Below, piece by piece: positions 1 to 11,400 of a stretch of DNA of 64,000 bases. The position numbers and the translations under genes are program-made. The notes beneath the pieces were generated by a model. It was not told the DNA's origin, made no database searches, and saw only the letters and a program-made list of their open reading frames with translations. The stretch's first letter is position 1. Each line of letters opens with the position of its first letter. This stretch comes from Limnanthes douglasii subsp. nivea (taxonomy: Eukaryota > Streptophyta > Magnoliopsida > Brassicales > Limnanthaceae), in the NCBI GenBank assembly GCA_036936605.1, contig JAUPFV010000002.1:337999215-338063214 (forward strand), read 5' to 3'.

Positions 1-1692
1 ACACTATGTCTTTGATAGTTGCAACTGTCTTTTTCTTTCCTTTCTTCTAGGGACTGGTAGTACTTTGATTTTTCAAAGGTGTAACAGTTTCTTCTTTTTT
101 GGATGTTTAGGCTTCAGATTTGTTGAAAGGCTTGCACCAGATGTACTATCTGCCTCTTTGTTCGTTTTTTCTTTTTTTTTTGAGGAAGGTGACTGTATGT
201 TCTGTTGCGGATGGGTAGGAACACCTTGCAATCGGGATGGACCAATATTTTAACAACTTATCGAGGGTTGGGTTGTTCCATCAAATTCTCAGGAGGAAAG
301 GCTCCAGGTGTGATCGGAATAAATGACTCTTGAGGAAATTGATTGGTTGGAAGGCTATGTGGAAACATTGTTCCATTCTGCTTCAGCCCAAGCAGAAAGT
401 TTAATGAATGTTTATTTGGCTGATAGTGAATGAGGGTAACAACAGTTAAAAAAACTAATTTAAGAATAGTAGTATTATAATACTTACAGCCGCTTTTCCA
501 GACAAGATTCAGTCTCGACGGATAGGCGTCAAATATTTCTTTACCGTTTTCCCATGCTCCTAAGATGAAGATGAATTTTTGCTTTCAAAACTTGTCCGCT
601 TCCAGAAGATCATTGATGAGTTTTAAGTCATCATCTAATGTAAGATAGTAAAATGGAAGCTTTGGTCATTTGGATAATTTGGTCAAAGATATGAAATCTT
701 TGATGCTAATCGGAATCTTGGACAAACGGGAGGCCATAATTACAGAGAGAATGGTGAACCATTGATTTGGTATCCCTTGGCTTGGGCATAGATCCAAGAG
801 TTTGACGTAGTCAACTATCATGGGATCTAATGGGAACCGAAGCCCCAGTTGATGATTTCTGGATAGACTACCAGCTCGTTTTTTTTACAGTCTAAGGGTG
901 TTTCCCCTTTTTTGGGAACACGAAGGGTAATGATGTCTCCACCTCTCTATAAATTTTTTTAAATCTGATGTTTGGCCCTCTTTGTAATATATGTATGAAA
1001 CACTTTTTAAGGAAACGATATAATCTGCATTAAGAGATCTTAAATTCTCACCAATTGTTGCTCTTCCTTCTGCGGATATAGTAATTAGAGCTTTCTTTTT
1101 TCTTGGTTTGCGGATCTTTTTCTATGTGGCATTCTCCGATTCTTTCAAGGTTTCCTCATTGGTATCAACATCATTGTTTGACTGAGTAGCATCAGAATCA
1201 ACCTCTTCTTTTGATGCTTCGTCTCTCAGTTGTGGAGGATTCTTCGACTCGAGGAAGATAAGTTGAGGAAGGTGTCGCTTCAGATTGTTTTGAAGAATAT
1301 TTGCTTACACTACAACTAATTTGAGGTGATGATTTGGTAAGATAAGTTGAAGTTCGAGGAGTTCATGGCGATCAAATTTTTGAAGACTGACTTTCTTCTG
1401 TAATAGGTAAAGGCAAAAAGACATGAACTTTTGAAGAATCAAAATTACCGTAATATATGGTCTTTGTGGATGTTCCGAGGGGACTGCTGGTTATCAACCC
1501 AGCAGCTCTATATTCTTCTACTCTTTCGCTGATGCAGAAGTAATCGTAAGCTACGAAGACGAGATTGTTGTCAGGTGTTGGGGATTTAAGTTTTTTGGGA
1601 ATTCTGGCCTTGGATCTTCTGGATTGATCGGAAAATATAAATTTTCCAGTGGAAATAGCCAATAAGTTTGAAGAAACCGGTGAAGGTAGCAA
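1..1692 (-). pseudogene. Antisense additional ORF (aORF) of the left-edge Tat element, broken
   Basis: This gene runs opposite to its element, between pol and the 3' LTR. The first open stretch (1692-1372) contains YDYFCIS, which recurs as YDYLCIS in the aORF near 27000. Further on, 850-490 encodes a conserved block with LDLCPSQ, IMASRLSKIPISIKDF, LPFYYLTLDDDLKLI and WENGKEI, interrupted by a few stop codons. A splice donor GTAAGT follows at 487-482, in phase 1. Exon 2 would lie between about 420 and the window edge, but I cannot place its acceptor. The block resembles the proteins annotated in plants as putative gypsy-type transposon (Transposase_28-like); I recognise the style, not an exact family. 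The function is unknown. Confidence 0.6.
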
Positions 1693-2079
1693 AAGAGTTC
1701 GGAGGTTTTCTTTGTTTCTCTCTTAACGAATTTTATTTATGAAACAAAGAGTGAGTTGCAAAGGAATTTATATGAGAAAGAAAGACGTGTGCAGAAGTGG
1801 AAAATGTTTGTGTTGATTGGGGCAGAATTTGAAGCGGTTGCGTGGTTATGGGTTCGACATCTGGTATGCTAGGAGCTTAGGTGTAAACTTAACACCTAGG
1901 GAGTCATGATTTGTTTTGAAATAGATTTGACATATAATTTTACTAGTCTTGCTTCGAATTTAACTCAGGGGATGATTATTTGTGGACGTATTTCGATGCA
2001 TCAGAATGATTGGTTTGCGTCGGATTATGGAAGAGGAAGTTATCATTGATTTTGACAAGATTCGAACTAAGGGGGCTAC

Positions 2080-2152
2080 TGATAAGAAAATGGAAATTCA
2101 AGGACTAAACTATAAACAATAAAACGTTATGTAACAGAATATGTTACCAACA
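2080..2152 (+). repeat. Truncated 3' LTR remnant of the left-edge element
   Basis: It begins TGATAAG directly after a polypurine tract and ends ACCAACA, comparable with TGATA...TTAACA of the 322-bp LTRs at 6782 and 27663. At 73 bp it is far too short for a full LTR, so it is either internally deleted or cut by later rearrangement. Confidence 0.35.
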
Positions 2153-2153
2153 A

Positions 2154-3365
2154 TTGTGGAATTTTTACCAGTTTATTTTTATAAAAATTGTTGATATTTT
2201 GAGAAATTCTATTGCCAGATTTGATAGAAGTCCCCTTAGTACCCTTAGTAGACAATTTGGTGTAGATTATGCTTTTACTAAAACTCTTCATACTTTTACA
2301 CTTATGACTTTTCTGCTGGAGCAGGTTTCAGGAGTATTCACTCATTTCAATCCTTCAGCGAGGATCAGGAAGCTACCAACTCATCTTACCACTATGAAAT
2401 TAGCCATGAAGCATATGGAACGGGAGTTTGAAGTAAGTTTATAATATATTTTTATAATTTCTGTTTTATTTATCGTCTACTAATTCTGATTTGTTTTTGT
2501 TCATCAGTCTTTGTACAATGCTTTTGTTCTGGTATATCAAGCTTGTGAAAGTCCAGTTCTAACTATTTGTGACCTTCAACCATTAATGGTAGTTGTAGCA
2601 TAACCATTCATGAGTACCCGAGAACTGAAGGCTGAAATCCTGACTAAAATCGAGGTTGAGAAGTAGTTGAAAGTTAACTTTCAAGCCAAATCCAGATCTT
2701 AGACACAATTAAAGTTGAGTTCAGGTTAAAGAAATATGGAAGCCAAAATTTCATACTAAATAAAATTCTCCTGAAAAGAAGCTTTCTTGTTCTCGCAAGT
2801 TTGCAACTCATATCCAAAACTTATCCTATGTTTATGCTATGACTAGTGTAGTTTTGTTTTATGAGTTAGAAAAAACTTCAACCAAATCACATACAAAACG
2901 AAATATGTGAACCACTAATTAGAAAGAACATGACGCATTTATGAAGAATACGGAAGCCAAAAAAGTTTAAATGAAACTGCAAAAAAATTTAAATGAAACG
3001 ATAAGGTTGCGTCTCTTGAACATGCTAAGTTTGAGAAAGATGTAGAGACCCACATGGAAAAAATTGTTGAAGGAGCCGTAGATGCATCTAAATAAAGATT
3101 GGTACTTATTTTTCATTAATATTTTCCAACGAGTATTAGTTGGAAAAGTTCTCCAGGTTAAAGTAGGCTATTTTCAACTGCTGAAAAAAGTGGTTTTTGA
3201 GTTGTTAATATTCTTGTTGAGGTTGAGAATTCAGAAGGTTGGTGGAATCTATGCTTTGGGTACTATACATAAATAGTCTCTTACGTTGCTGCTATAGATA
3301 TAATTAAACTATTATTGGCTAAAGTTGATTCTTATGTTGAGCCAAATGGTCTTCCTCAAATTTAA
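2154..3365 (+). pseudogene. Spliced gene remnant of unknown family, possibly the aORF of the oldest Tat element
   Basis: I do not recognise this protein. An open stretch from 2154 contains FDRSPLSTLSRQFGVDYAF and LAMKHMEREFE and ends at a donor GTAAGT (2432). An acceptor TTCATCAG precedes SLYNAFVLVYQACES at about 2508. Further open pieces are a coiled-coil-like stretch (DKVASLEHAKFEKDVETHME, about 2999-3058) and a C-terminal piece (SYVAAIDIIKLLLAKVDSYV) ending with TAA at 3363-3365. Frames are broken between the pieces. It lies plus-strand downstream of the minus-strand pol at 4.1-6.8 kb, which is where an antisense additional ORF of that element would be. That assignment is inference. A captured host gene fragment is the alternative. 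Confidence 0.4.
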
Positions 3366-3690
3366 ATTTGATTTGTTTATACATTTGATATGCGATAAGG
3401 TTTTTCTTATTTGAACTAAAGTCCCCAACAACTAGGGTAATTTTAAAGTAGATGCACTTTTTCTCTCTTACCTTAATTTGAGAATCGTCTAAGTAAAAAC
3501 TATTTTTTATTTTGCTTGTTTTTTATGGCTTGTTTTCTTGTTTCTTACATTTAAGGATATATATATTTTTTCATCCATAATAATATTTGTTATTTTAAAA
3601 AATATATATTATTTTTCCTAGAGTATGTTGATCCATATTAAGTGACTAATTCTAAAAGCGTACACTTTTGAAATGAACTCGTGGGATTTT

Positions 3691-4080
3691 TGTTTGGATG
3701 ATATCAATAATTATCCAAGTTTTTTTATTTGTACGAAGGGTTCATCACTCTGGAAAGTGTTTAGAATTACTTTTGAAATCATTTCATACTTAACTTTTCT
3801 TTTCTATGGAGGAATATTTGGACTATTTATAGTGTTGATGATTAATTTTGATATCATCATATACTCTTATTTTGTTTGTTATTTCGGGGTATTAGGATTT
3901 CTGAAGTGTTGAATACTATTTTTGGAATCATCCCGAACTTATTTTCTTCTATACTTTTTGTTTGACATATTAAAATACTTCTTAGAATCTTGGGGATTTT
4001 TTTTGGAATCATCCCTCAATTGGTCTTTTATTTTCTTATTTGAATTAAAAGCGACTTTGAGTTTTGTCTTTGAAAAATTA
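3691..4080 (+). repeat. Degenerate tandem repeat, about 75-80 bp unit
   Basis: The motif TTTTGRAATCATC or close variants recur at 3771, 3846, 3920 and 4001, with a weaker copy near 3696, giving spacings of 75, 74 and 81 bp. The array sits between the end of the oldest element's pol and the putative aORF. The 50-bp array at 23241 has the same relative position in its own element. Confidence 0.45.
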
Positions 4081-4099
4081 TTCAAAACTTTATATAATG

Positions 4100-6776
4100 G
4101 TAAAGCTTCTAATTAATATTGGATGCCTCTTTAAATCATTCTCGTGCCACTAAGGTAGGAAACAATATACCTCAAATAAGAGTTAAATAAAATATTACAA
4201 ATGAATAAAAATAATATATGAAGTTTAAGTTTAGTTGTAGAGGCTTAGGTCCTCTATATTCCATAGGTGTCAAGTCTGATTTTATTCCTCATCTAGAATT
4301 TATGCACTCCCGACTTGAACGTTGATTCTACCGTATATGGATCTTTTCAATTTGGACCTATTTTGATGAGACTTTTATCTTTTGTATGAATGTACAATAT
4401 TCTTTGAACTTTATCTCCCACTTTAAATTTTCTGAAGCGAAATTTTGAGTTTTGTAATGTTATGATCTTAAGTGAGATTTTACTCTCTTTTTTCTTTAAT
4501 AATATCAAGTTTTACACTACTTGATTTAGAGTTCCTTCATTCTTCATATGTTGATATTTTGTATGAATGCATGACACTTAAAGCTGATATCAATGTCTTC
4601 ATCTCATATACCAAAGCAAAAGGTCTTTCAACTATTGCAGGGGTGGTCTTGTATTACCACAAAACTTCCTACAAGAAATTAGGCCAATTTCATGTTTCTT
4701 TGACCCAAATTTTCTTCATGTCATATGTTATTGTTTTATTGGTTAATTCGACTTGATCGTTTTCATGTGGATAAAAATAAACATAGAAGTTTTGTTTCAT
4801 ACCTCTTGTTGTGTAGAACCATATTAGTCATTCATTTTTTATTGTGGTGACTCTTGGTATCTTATATCTGCAACATATGTTTCATTTTAGGAACTTTATG
4901 ACCTTTTTTGGTGTGACTGTACAAGTGATTGTGCTTTTACCCATTTGGAGAAGTAGTATACAACTGCTGGTAAAAAATCCTTCCCTCTTGAAACTCTTGT
5001 CATGAGACCTACAATATCAATGTCTCATCTTTCAAAATGAATAGCCTTTGATTTTTTTTCTAGTAGAAAGATCAAGACTTGTATCGAATTAGATAAATTT
5101 TGTAAGATTTCACTGTTTTTTAGAAACTTATTTGCATCATTCATGATTGTTAGCTACTAGTAGCCTTGAACGAGATTATCTATGTGATTTCGTGTAGCTA
5201 TAATGTGAACTTCCTTATCTATCATAAAGGTCATATACCTCAAAATCTACATCATTGGGGCCGAGATATCTAAGCAATGTTTAGTAAATCCCTCTTTGTA
5301 TAAGGTAAAAATTATCCGCACATATCTTGTTGATTTTATTTTTATGCGTCTGGTCTCGACCTTATCTTTACGAAGTCTATCTTATTCTTCATCCTCCTAA
5401 ATTATCATGACCCTTGAATCCATTACTGTTAATAAGAACCTATTATGGTATATTTCGGAGAATTACCCTGGTGTTGAGTTTGCACAAGTTGAGGAAACTA
5501 AATCTTATGTAGTTGCATTCTCTACTCTCGGTACTTATTCAAAATTAACATGATCAAACAGAGATGCATAATTTCGAATTTTCTTTATATATTGGATGTG
5601 ATTTTCTTTTTTAGTTTTGGCTTGGCCTAAAGCCTGATGACCACAAGCTGAGATTTTGTAAGAATTTTTATCTTTTAACTCCACAAATATTTGATTTCCT
5701 GAGAACTGTTATGGCAACCTTATACTTTACCTATTTAATAAGCAAATAAATTTAATGTAATTGATTGGCTCAATATTTATTTTGTTGAAGACATTAGTTG
5801 GACTTCTACTCTTAAGCCTAACTTATTGCTTCCTCTATCTGTTTTGACTTTCCAATTTGACTTTGGTTATTTTGTTGAAGGCGTAGGTCTCTCTGACTGG
5901 AATTCTGTTATAAAATTTGGGAAGTCTTGATCCTTACTTGATGTTATTGGTTCAAAATATTATAATCTCTTAAATCCAGTGACTATCTAGTCAATCTTCT
6001 AGAGACATCAGGATTTTACAATACACTTCTTAAAGGGAATAAGGTTCTTATTACAATTATATGACCTTAAAAGTAAGGTCTCATTTTCCTAACCGTAAGT
6101 ACCAAGACTAAAATAATCTTCCTAACCGTAAGTACCAAGACTAAAATAATCTTTATTATTTTAGATATCGAGCTTTGGCATCCATCATGGACTTGGTTAC
6201 GTAATATATATCCTTTGATTATTTTCCTTCTTTTATAAGACATCACTAACAGAAAAATCGGAATATCTTGAGTTTTATCAATACATCTTGATGTTGTTGA
6301 AGGATTCCTCACATGTTGGAGTAAAATTAAACTTTATACTTCTTTTTCAAACTTATAAAAATGGATGCATTTATCTAAATATCTTGAGGTACCAAACTTC
6401 ATGTTAAGAATTATACTACTTTTCTATTTCTGGAGGATCAATTATAGTTAGGTTTGACAGTTGAGTACAATTTGCTTCTATTCATTTATGGATGACCATG
6501 TGACCTGAGAATATTCTAAACCTTGCTCTAAATATACATTTTTCAAGATTAAGATTTAGATTAAATCTTCAAAGGTTTTCACATATTTTGGTTAGGCCAA
6601 CCAATTAATCTTCATCTTGAGTGACAATGACTAGCATATCATTAATGTAGGCATTCAGGTGTCGACCGAGTTGTGTTGAAAATGTTTTCTTGACAAGTCT
6701 CTAATATGTACCCCGTCATTCTTTAGTCTAAAAGATGGATTTATAATAGTAAAGTCTCTTCTCGCTTATAAAACTA
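4100..6776 (-). pseudogene. pol remnant (RT C-part, RNase H region, integrase) of the oldest Tat element
   Basis: Read on the minus strand from 6776, the RT palm appears as RLVKKTF and LNAYINDMLVIV, a mutated YxDD box, followed by LNLEKCIFRARF at about 6560. An integrase zinc-region remnant lies near 5270. The integrase core with a first-Asp region (DIVGLMTR) and YFSKWVKAQSL lies at about 5020-4890. The integrase tail contains RKFKVGDKV and a GPN-K-PY motif at about 4440-4300. The GGCACGAGAATG segment at about 4140 matches the post-integrase segment at 23090 in the younger element. Many stops and shifts break every domain, so this copy cannot be functional. Confidence 0.65.
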
Positions 6777-6781
6777 GTGTG

Positions 6782-7103
6782 TGATATGGATATCAATTAT
6801 TAGGGACTTAATACAAATAGAGAAAAGTTGTAATAAGTAGTTTTATAAAGTTATCAGAGGGGATTTATATTCACTATAAATGTAAGGGACTATAATGCAA
6901 TTAGTCCCTTAGTATAACTGCTCATGGTTAATCTCCTAACGTTCTTATAAAAAGGGCTAGAGACTATAAAAGGAATCCGACTTTTGATTCTTTATTTGAC
7001 TCTTATCTTTTGCTTCTCTCACTTCAATTTAATCATTCTCATTCTCCCTTTAGAATCACAGATTTAATTCAACTCTTATATTAAAAATACATTACCCTTA
7101 ACA
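6782..7103 (+). repeat. 5' LTR of the plus-strand Tat element (322 bp)
   Basis: It pairs with 27663-27983 along its whole length; shared landmarks include AGAGAAAAGTTGTAATAAG and AACTCTTATCTTTTGCTTC-like text near the end. It ends TTAACA, directly followed by the primer site. The two LTRs differ at many positions and by small gaps, so the insertion is not recent. Confidence 0.85.
6965..6973 (+). promoter_or_regulatory. Putative TATA box in the 5' LTR
   Basis: TATAAAAGG lies about 180 bp into the LTR, where a plant retrotransposon U3 promoter is expected. The same place in the 3' LTR reads TATGAATAA, so the box is degraded there. Confidence 0.45.
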
Positions 7104-7123
7104 TTGGTAACCACAGTGGGAGA
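7104..7123 (+). promoter_or_regulatory. Primer binding site of the plus-strand Tat element
   Basis: TTGGTAACCACAGTGGGAGA follows the 5' LTR directly. It is not the initiator-Met type site seen at 32597. Its right half, ACCACAGTGGGAGA, is identical to that of the nested Tat element. It resembles the TTGGCGCCG-type sites of Tat/Athila elements, but the matching tRNA cannot be fixed by eye. Confidence 0.6.
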
Positions 7124-7194
7124 TAGCGAAGTACCTAGATTGCAAATCTAAAACCAGAAAATAAACAAAATTGCAGCTAGTTTTATTGATTGTA

Positions 7195-9005
7195 ATGGAA
7201 CCAGAAGAAAACAAGAATTGATCTTGCAGTTCGTGAAGAAATTGAGGCTATTAAATCATATTTGCATGTGGAACAAATTCTAGGTAATAGTTAGGTTCCA
7301 CAGCAACGTGATCAATGTGACATTGAAAATCGAATGAATCAATTATCGGAAAAGATACTTGTTTTAAATGATGAGTGCGTTCGTAGAGAGTAGCAAATTC
7401 AGTATGGTAGATTGAAATCCTAAGTACGTCTAGTTGAGGAAAACTATGAATTGGGAAACTAATCTGATGAGTCTTACACAGCTCATCGAATTCAAAGTGA
7501 TCGTAAGAAAATGCATCAAAATCAGATAGAGAACATCATTATTCGTGAAAAGACAAAAAGGATAAGCATCGATATATTTTATCCAGTGATAGCGAATTTT
7601 CTAGCTTGAATACCGAGGGCAATATGTTTAAACAAATAAGATACCAAAATTATTTGAAGGGAGAAGGAAGTCGGCATCGAAAATCACACAAACAATATAA
7701 ATCAAAGAAGGAAATAGACCTTGAAATGTGAGGGACAATTTATGGTATAACGAGAATACGTCCAACCAGTAAGTTAACACAGCAGATAAAACATTGTATG
7801 CAGTAATGGGAACCAAGGGAGATTATCAGTATATACAATTAGTATATTGGAGAAATTCTCATTTGCCTACTGATATTAGGTCAATACTGCTTCCGAGACA
7901 TTTTGATATTTTAAAGGTAGAAGAGTTTCATGGAACGCAAAATCCTGCTGATCACATTGAATAGTTCAAGAACTATATCAAGCATTTCGAGGATGATAGG
8001 CTGGTTTTTATAGCATTTTCTCATACTTTTAAGGATACTACTTTGAAGTGGTATAATCGGATTCTAAGGGGATCTATTACCGACTTTAAAATTTTGTGCA
8101 CTGCTTTCCAAAAACAATTTGTATGAAACAAAGAAATGTGAGTCAATGATGATACAATCATACAATGCAAACATGAAGTGAGGGAAAAGTTAAAGGACTA
8201 TACTAGACGGTTCGTATTAACAAATACAAAATTAGAAGATTGTGAAGAACTTGTTGCTATGGTAACTTTCAGACGAGAATTGCTTCCAAGAGATTTTGAA
8301 AATGAGACTACTAGAAGAAGAGCTTTGACATTTGGAGCTTTTATGGCTCGTGTTGAAGAATATATTAAAGTAAAGGAGTTAACTAGAGTTCGAGGTGGGT
8401 CTAGTTCTATTCAAAGAAGTTCGGGGCATGTATTTGATAGTTAAGAGAATAAAACCAATACATCTAATTCCCAAGCACCATCTCATCTGAGGATGAACAA
8501 TTATTTACCTCCTTGAACATGAGGTGCTCCTACTAAAATTGCTAGCTATAAATCTCATAGACGCCAAATTAGTGGATAAACCTAGAATATTTCACGAAGT
8601 TAACTGAGAATGTTGCTGATATTTTTTAAAAATCTAAAAGTCATGTGAACTTCAGAAAACTAACTCATATTAATAGACCAATGGAAGAACGCAATCATAG
8701 GTTTTGCAAGTATCACAATGGCATTGGGCATGATACTGTAGATTGTATAGCATTATGGAAAGATATACATATTTTGATAGAGAATGGAAAATTAACAGCT
8801 TTTGTTATAGGACAAAGCAGTGAGCAAAAACCTCCAACTACGTCAGCACAGCAGGTTGTCAATACAAATTCGAAGCAAAACTATACGTTGATGATCATGG
8901 ATTCGAAGTTTGATAAGTTTGATGCAGTTTCAGAATATCTGGATTTGGACCTATGTCGTTTCGTTTTGTTATCAGTGGATGAACCAATTGTTCATGGACG
9001 AGTTT
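7195..9005 (+). pseudogene. gag remnant of the plus-strand Tat element
   Basis: Gag is the RNA-binding particle protein. A start ATG at 7195 (MEPEEN) is followed within a few codons by a stop. The gag core appears at about 7900-8430, with HTFKDTTLKWYN and then an open stretch containing LPRDFENETTRRRALTFGAF. The C-terminal zinc-like CKYHNGIGHDTVDC box is at about 8710-8750, inside an open frame from 8645. It is broken by stops near 7965, 8125 and 8444. The same CKYHN-GHDT box is visible in the nested element on the minus strand at about 18830-18770. Confidence 0.7.
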
Positions 9006-9019
9006 AAGAAATTGTGTGA

Positions 9020-9675
9020 ATATTTTGAATCTCTAGCGATTTTTAGGGGAGACATTATGGTTGGATATACAAACTTTTCTAGGAAAAGACATGTAGTAAG
9101 TTTGGTTACTCAATTAGAAAGTAAAATGTCTACTCATTTATATGGAAAGTTAGAAACACCTTTTATCTTGTTCGACGATGATGATTTAAGGGGAATAACA
9201 GGACCTCGTGAAGATGCAGTGGTTATAGAGGCATACATTGTTGGGGTTAAAATTCGACGTATTTTATTAGATAGAAGAAGTTTAAAAAATGTATTGTTCA
9301 AGTCCACATATGATAGGATGCATAATCCACCTAAGATTCTCTGATCTGATCGTATCATGATTAGGTTTACAGGAGTGGTTGCTCAAGTGATTGGAGAATT
9401 CGAAGTATAAGTATGTTTGGGAAAATACCCTTTTAAAAAGAAAGTCCAAGTTTTTTTTTATAGTGGTCGAATTCCCAACCAGCTATAATGTTATCTTTAA
9501 AAGATCTTGGCTATCAAGAATGTATGATGTTATCTCCACTGTCTATCAGTGTTTCAAATATGTTATTGGGAATCGTGTCAGGGTGGTTATAAGTGATCAA
9601 CGAGTAGCCAGGGAGTGTTATACAACAGCTCTTCATGCTAAAAGGCCTACTTCTAACGACCAAATGATTGAATAA
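9020..9675 (+). pseudogene. Aspartic protease remnant of the plus-strand Tat element
   Basis: Retroviral-type aspartic protease processes gag-pol. The piece at 9130-9340 contains VVIEAYIVGVKIRRILLDRR. Families of this kind have a D-S/T-G triad followed by SADVLF at this place; here it reads LDRRSLKNVLF, so the catalytic triad is lost. A stop near 9344 and a frame change lead into 9391-9675, with FPTSYNVIF and RSWLSRMYDVIST. The nested element has the matching block CPTSYNAIFGEFWLSRMH at about 18050-18000. Confidence 0.65.
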
Positions 9676-9708
9676 CAATCAGGGGGGTTAACCTTAGATG
9701 AATATGGA

Positions 9709-10610
9709 GTGGACGATCTAAAGGAAGCCCCTGGTCCTTTAGCAGTAGGCGAGAATGTCGAGGAATATAAATTTACCAATGGGAAATCTCTACGAGTAGA
9801 GACATTATTGTCACCTACTTTGTGTTATCAGTTGTTGCAATTTTTGTTTTATAATTTGGATATTTTTTCTTGGAAAACAAATGATACAGTAAGGGCTCCA
9901 CCTAAGGTGGTATTCCATAGCTTAGCTTTAAATCTAAAGGTCAGACTTATTATTCAAAAGAGGTGAACTTAATCTGTGGAAAATCTGAGGCCATTGTGGC
10001 AAAGGTGGATCGTTTATCCAAGGTCGGACATATTCAGGAGGTATAATATCCACTTTGGACTGCTAACCCGGTATTAGTTAGAAAAAGAACGGAAAATGGC
10101 GAATGTGTGTTGACTTTATAGATTTGAACCGTGCATGTCTAAAAGACCCATTTCATGTTCCTTGAATATATCAACTAATTGATTCCAATTCTGGAAATAA
10201 AATTCTCTCTTTTATGGATGCATTTGGAGGTTCTAACCAAATTCATATGGATTTCAAAGGATCAGAAGGGTGGCACATTTATAATTGATCGAGGATTACA
10301 TTGTTATAGAGTTATGCCATTTGGTCTAAAGAATGCAGGGGCAACATACCAAAGATTGGTGAATAAAGAATTTGTCTCTTAGATTCGGAGAAACATGGAA
10401 GTTTACATTGATAAATATGCTTGTTAAAAGTCCAACGTATGGTGAACAGTTAAAATATCTGGAAGAGACTTTTTTGAATTTAAGAGTCATTCAATTAAAG
10501 TTAAAATCAAAGAAGTGTACTTTTCGTGTAAGGTCATGTAAGTTTTTGGGGTATATCATAAGTGAAAAGGAAATAGAGGTTGATCTTGATCAATTAAAGG
10601 CTTTAGTATC
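9709..10610 (+). pseudogene. Reverse transcriptase, N-terminal part (plus-strand Tat element)
   Basis: It contains ILVRKR-like and CVDFIDLNRA-like boxes near 10080-10130 in broken frames, then GGTFIIDRGLHCYRVMPFGL and KNAGATYQRLVNKEF at 10260-10377. A stop replaces the next codon. EVYIDKYAC-like text stands where YIDDM is expected (10397-10423), so the catalytic aspartates are damaged. After KKCTFRVRSCKFLGYIISEK it is cut at codon DQLKALVS by the nested element. The reading continues at 20671 as MTSPRTIKEVQ, in frame once one GTATC copy is removed. Confidence 0.75.
10606..10610. repeat. Target site duplication GTATC, left copy
   Basis: GTATC directly precedes the LTR start TGGTGTGG and is repeated exactly at 20666-20670 after the other LTR. 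It marks the insertion point of the nested element inside RT. Confidence 0.9.
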
Positions 10611-10970
10611 TGGTGTGGATAATTTATGGTTGGAGGATATTTTAGGGAGTTTGTGAGTTTAATATTATTTTCTGGGTAGTGAGTAGGGAGATAAATGAGG
10701 TGTATGCCTGTATTTAATATTTTAGGAAAAATCCAAACTATTAAATGAAGTTGGTTGGGGTTTTTATACTAATTCTGTGACCCATGGGCCTCACGGGTCG
10801 GACCCTAGATCTAGTTCAATCTTTAAAGCCCAGACCTTAAATTATGTTAGCACACATCTGAGTCATGCATTGACTGGTCAGACTGTTCTTGATTTGTGTG
10901 GTCTAAGATATACCCAAACTGCCTCTCTGGTTACATAGCAATGTCCTTCCAAAAATATCTGACCCTATCA
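10611..10970 (-). repeat. 3' LTR of the nested element (360 bp)
   Basis: On the plus strand it begins TGGTGTGG and ends CCCTATCA. On the element's own strand it therefore starts TGATAGGG and ends CACACCA. The tract AAAGGGGCTAC (complement of 10971-10981) directly precedes it and is the polypurine tract. Confidence 0.9.
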
Positions 10971-11400
10971 GTAGCCCCTTTAGTTCTTTCAAAAATATTT
11001 TGGAAAAGCTAACTTATTCATGACAAGACTTGGACCGGATCCGAAGTGTTTTAAACGATGGGTTATAAAGAAAAAATTATCATGATCGGATCCAAAGGGG
11101 TTTCCTTTTGTAGACGAAAGCCAACGGTTAGAAATCTGAAATGTGACACGTGTCACGTTTTGATTCAACCTCTCAGTCGTATTTCTTTCTTGGGAGTTGT
11201 ACATAATTTCAAAACGTAATTAGGGGAGACTTAATAGCCCCTAATCATTATTCGAACCGTTTTATCTTCCCCAAAAGGAATACTCAAGTGGTTTTATCTC
11301 TATTTAAACTTGTTTTACTATTTAGTTTCTCATAAGCAGAACCATTTTCTAGAGAGAGAAAGCTTGTGTTTTCGATTTCATATTGTCTTTAAGAAGTTAT

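Larger units (their letters stand above)
1..2152 (+). mobile_element. 3' part of a Tat-type Ty3/gypsy retrotransposon, cut by the window edge
   Basis: Only the end of this plus-strand element is inside the window. It holds a minus-strand additional gene (1-1692), then a purine-rich tract CTAAGGGGGCTAC ending at 2079, then an LTR start TGATAAG at 2080. The same tract-plus-TGATA junction is seen at the 3' LTR of the plus-strand Tat element at 27663. Pol would lie to the left of the window. The right end near 2152 (ACCAACA) is a guess, because no second LTR is available for comparison. Confidence 0.6.

Noticed and set aside
2154..2444. Similarity of LAMKHMEREFE to the LAMKYMKRV motif of CHUP1-like proteins
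   Set aside because: Only a short motif agrees; the rest of the fragment does not look like that family, so I made no assignment.
6067..6312. 81-codon minus-strand frame with a repeated ILVLVLTVRK motif
   Set aside because: It comes from a short exact duplication (CCTAACCGTAAGTACCAAGACTAAAATAATCTT, about 6089 and 6121) within the decayed RT/RNase H region and has no independent support.
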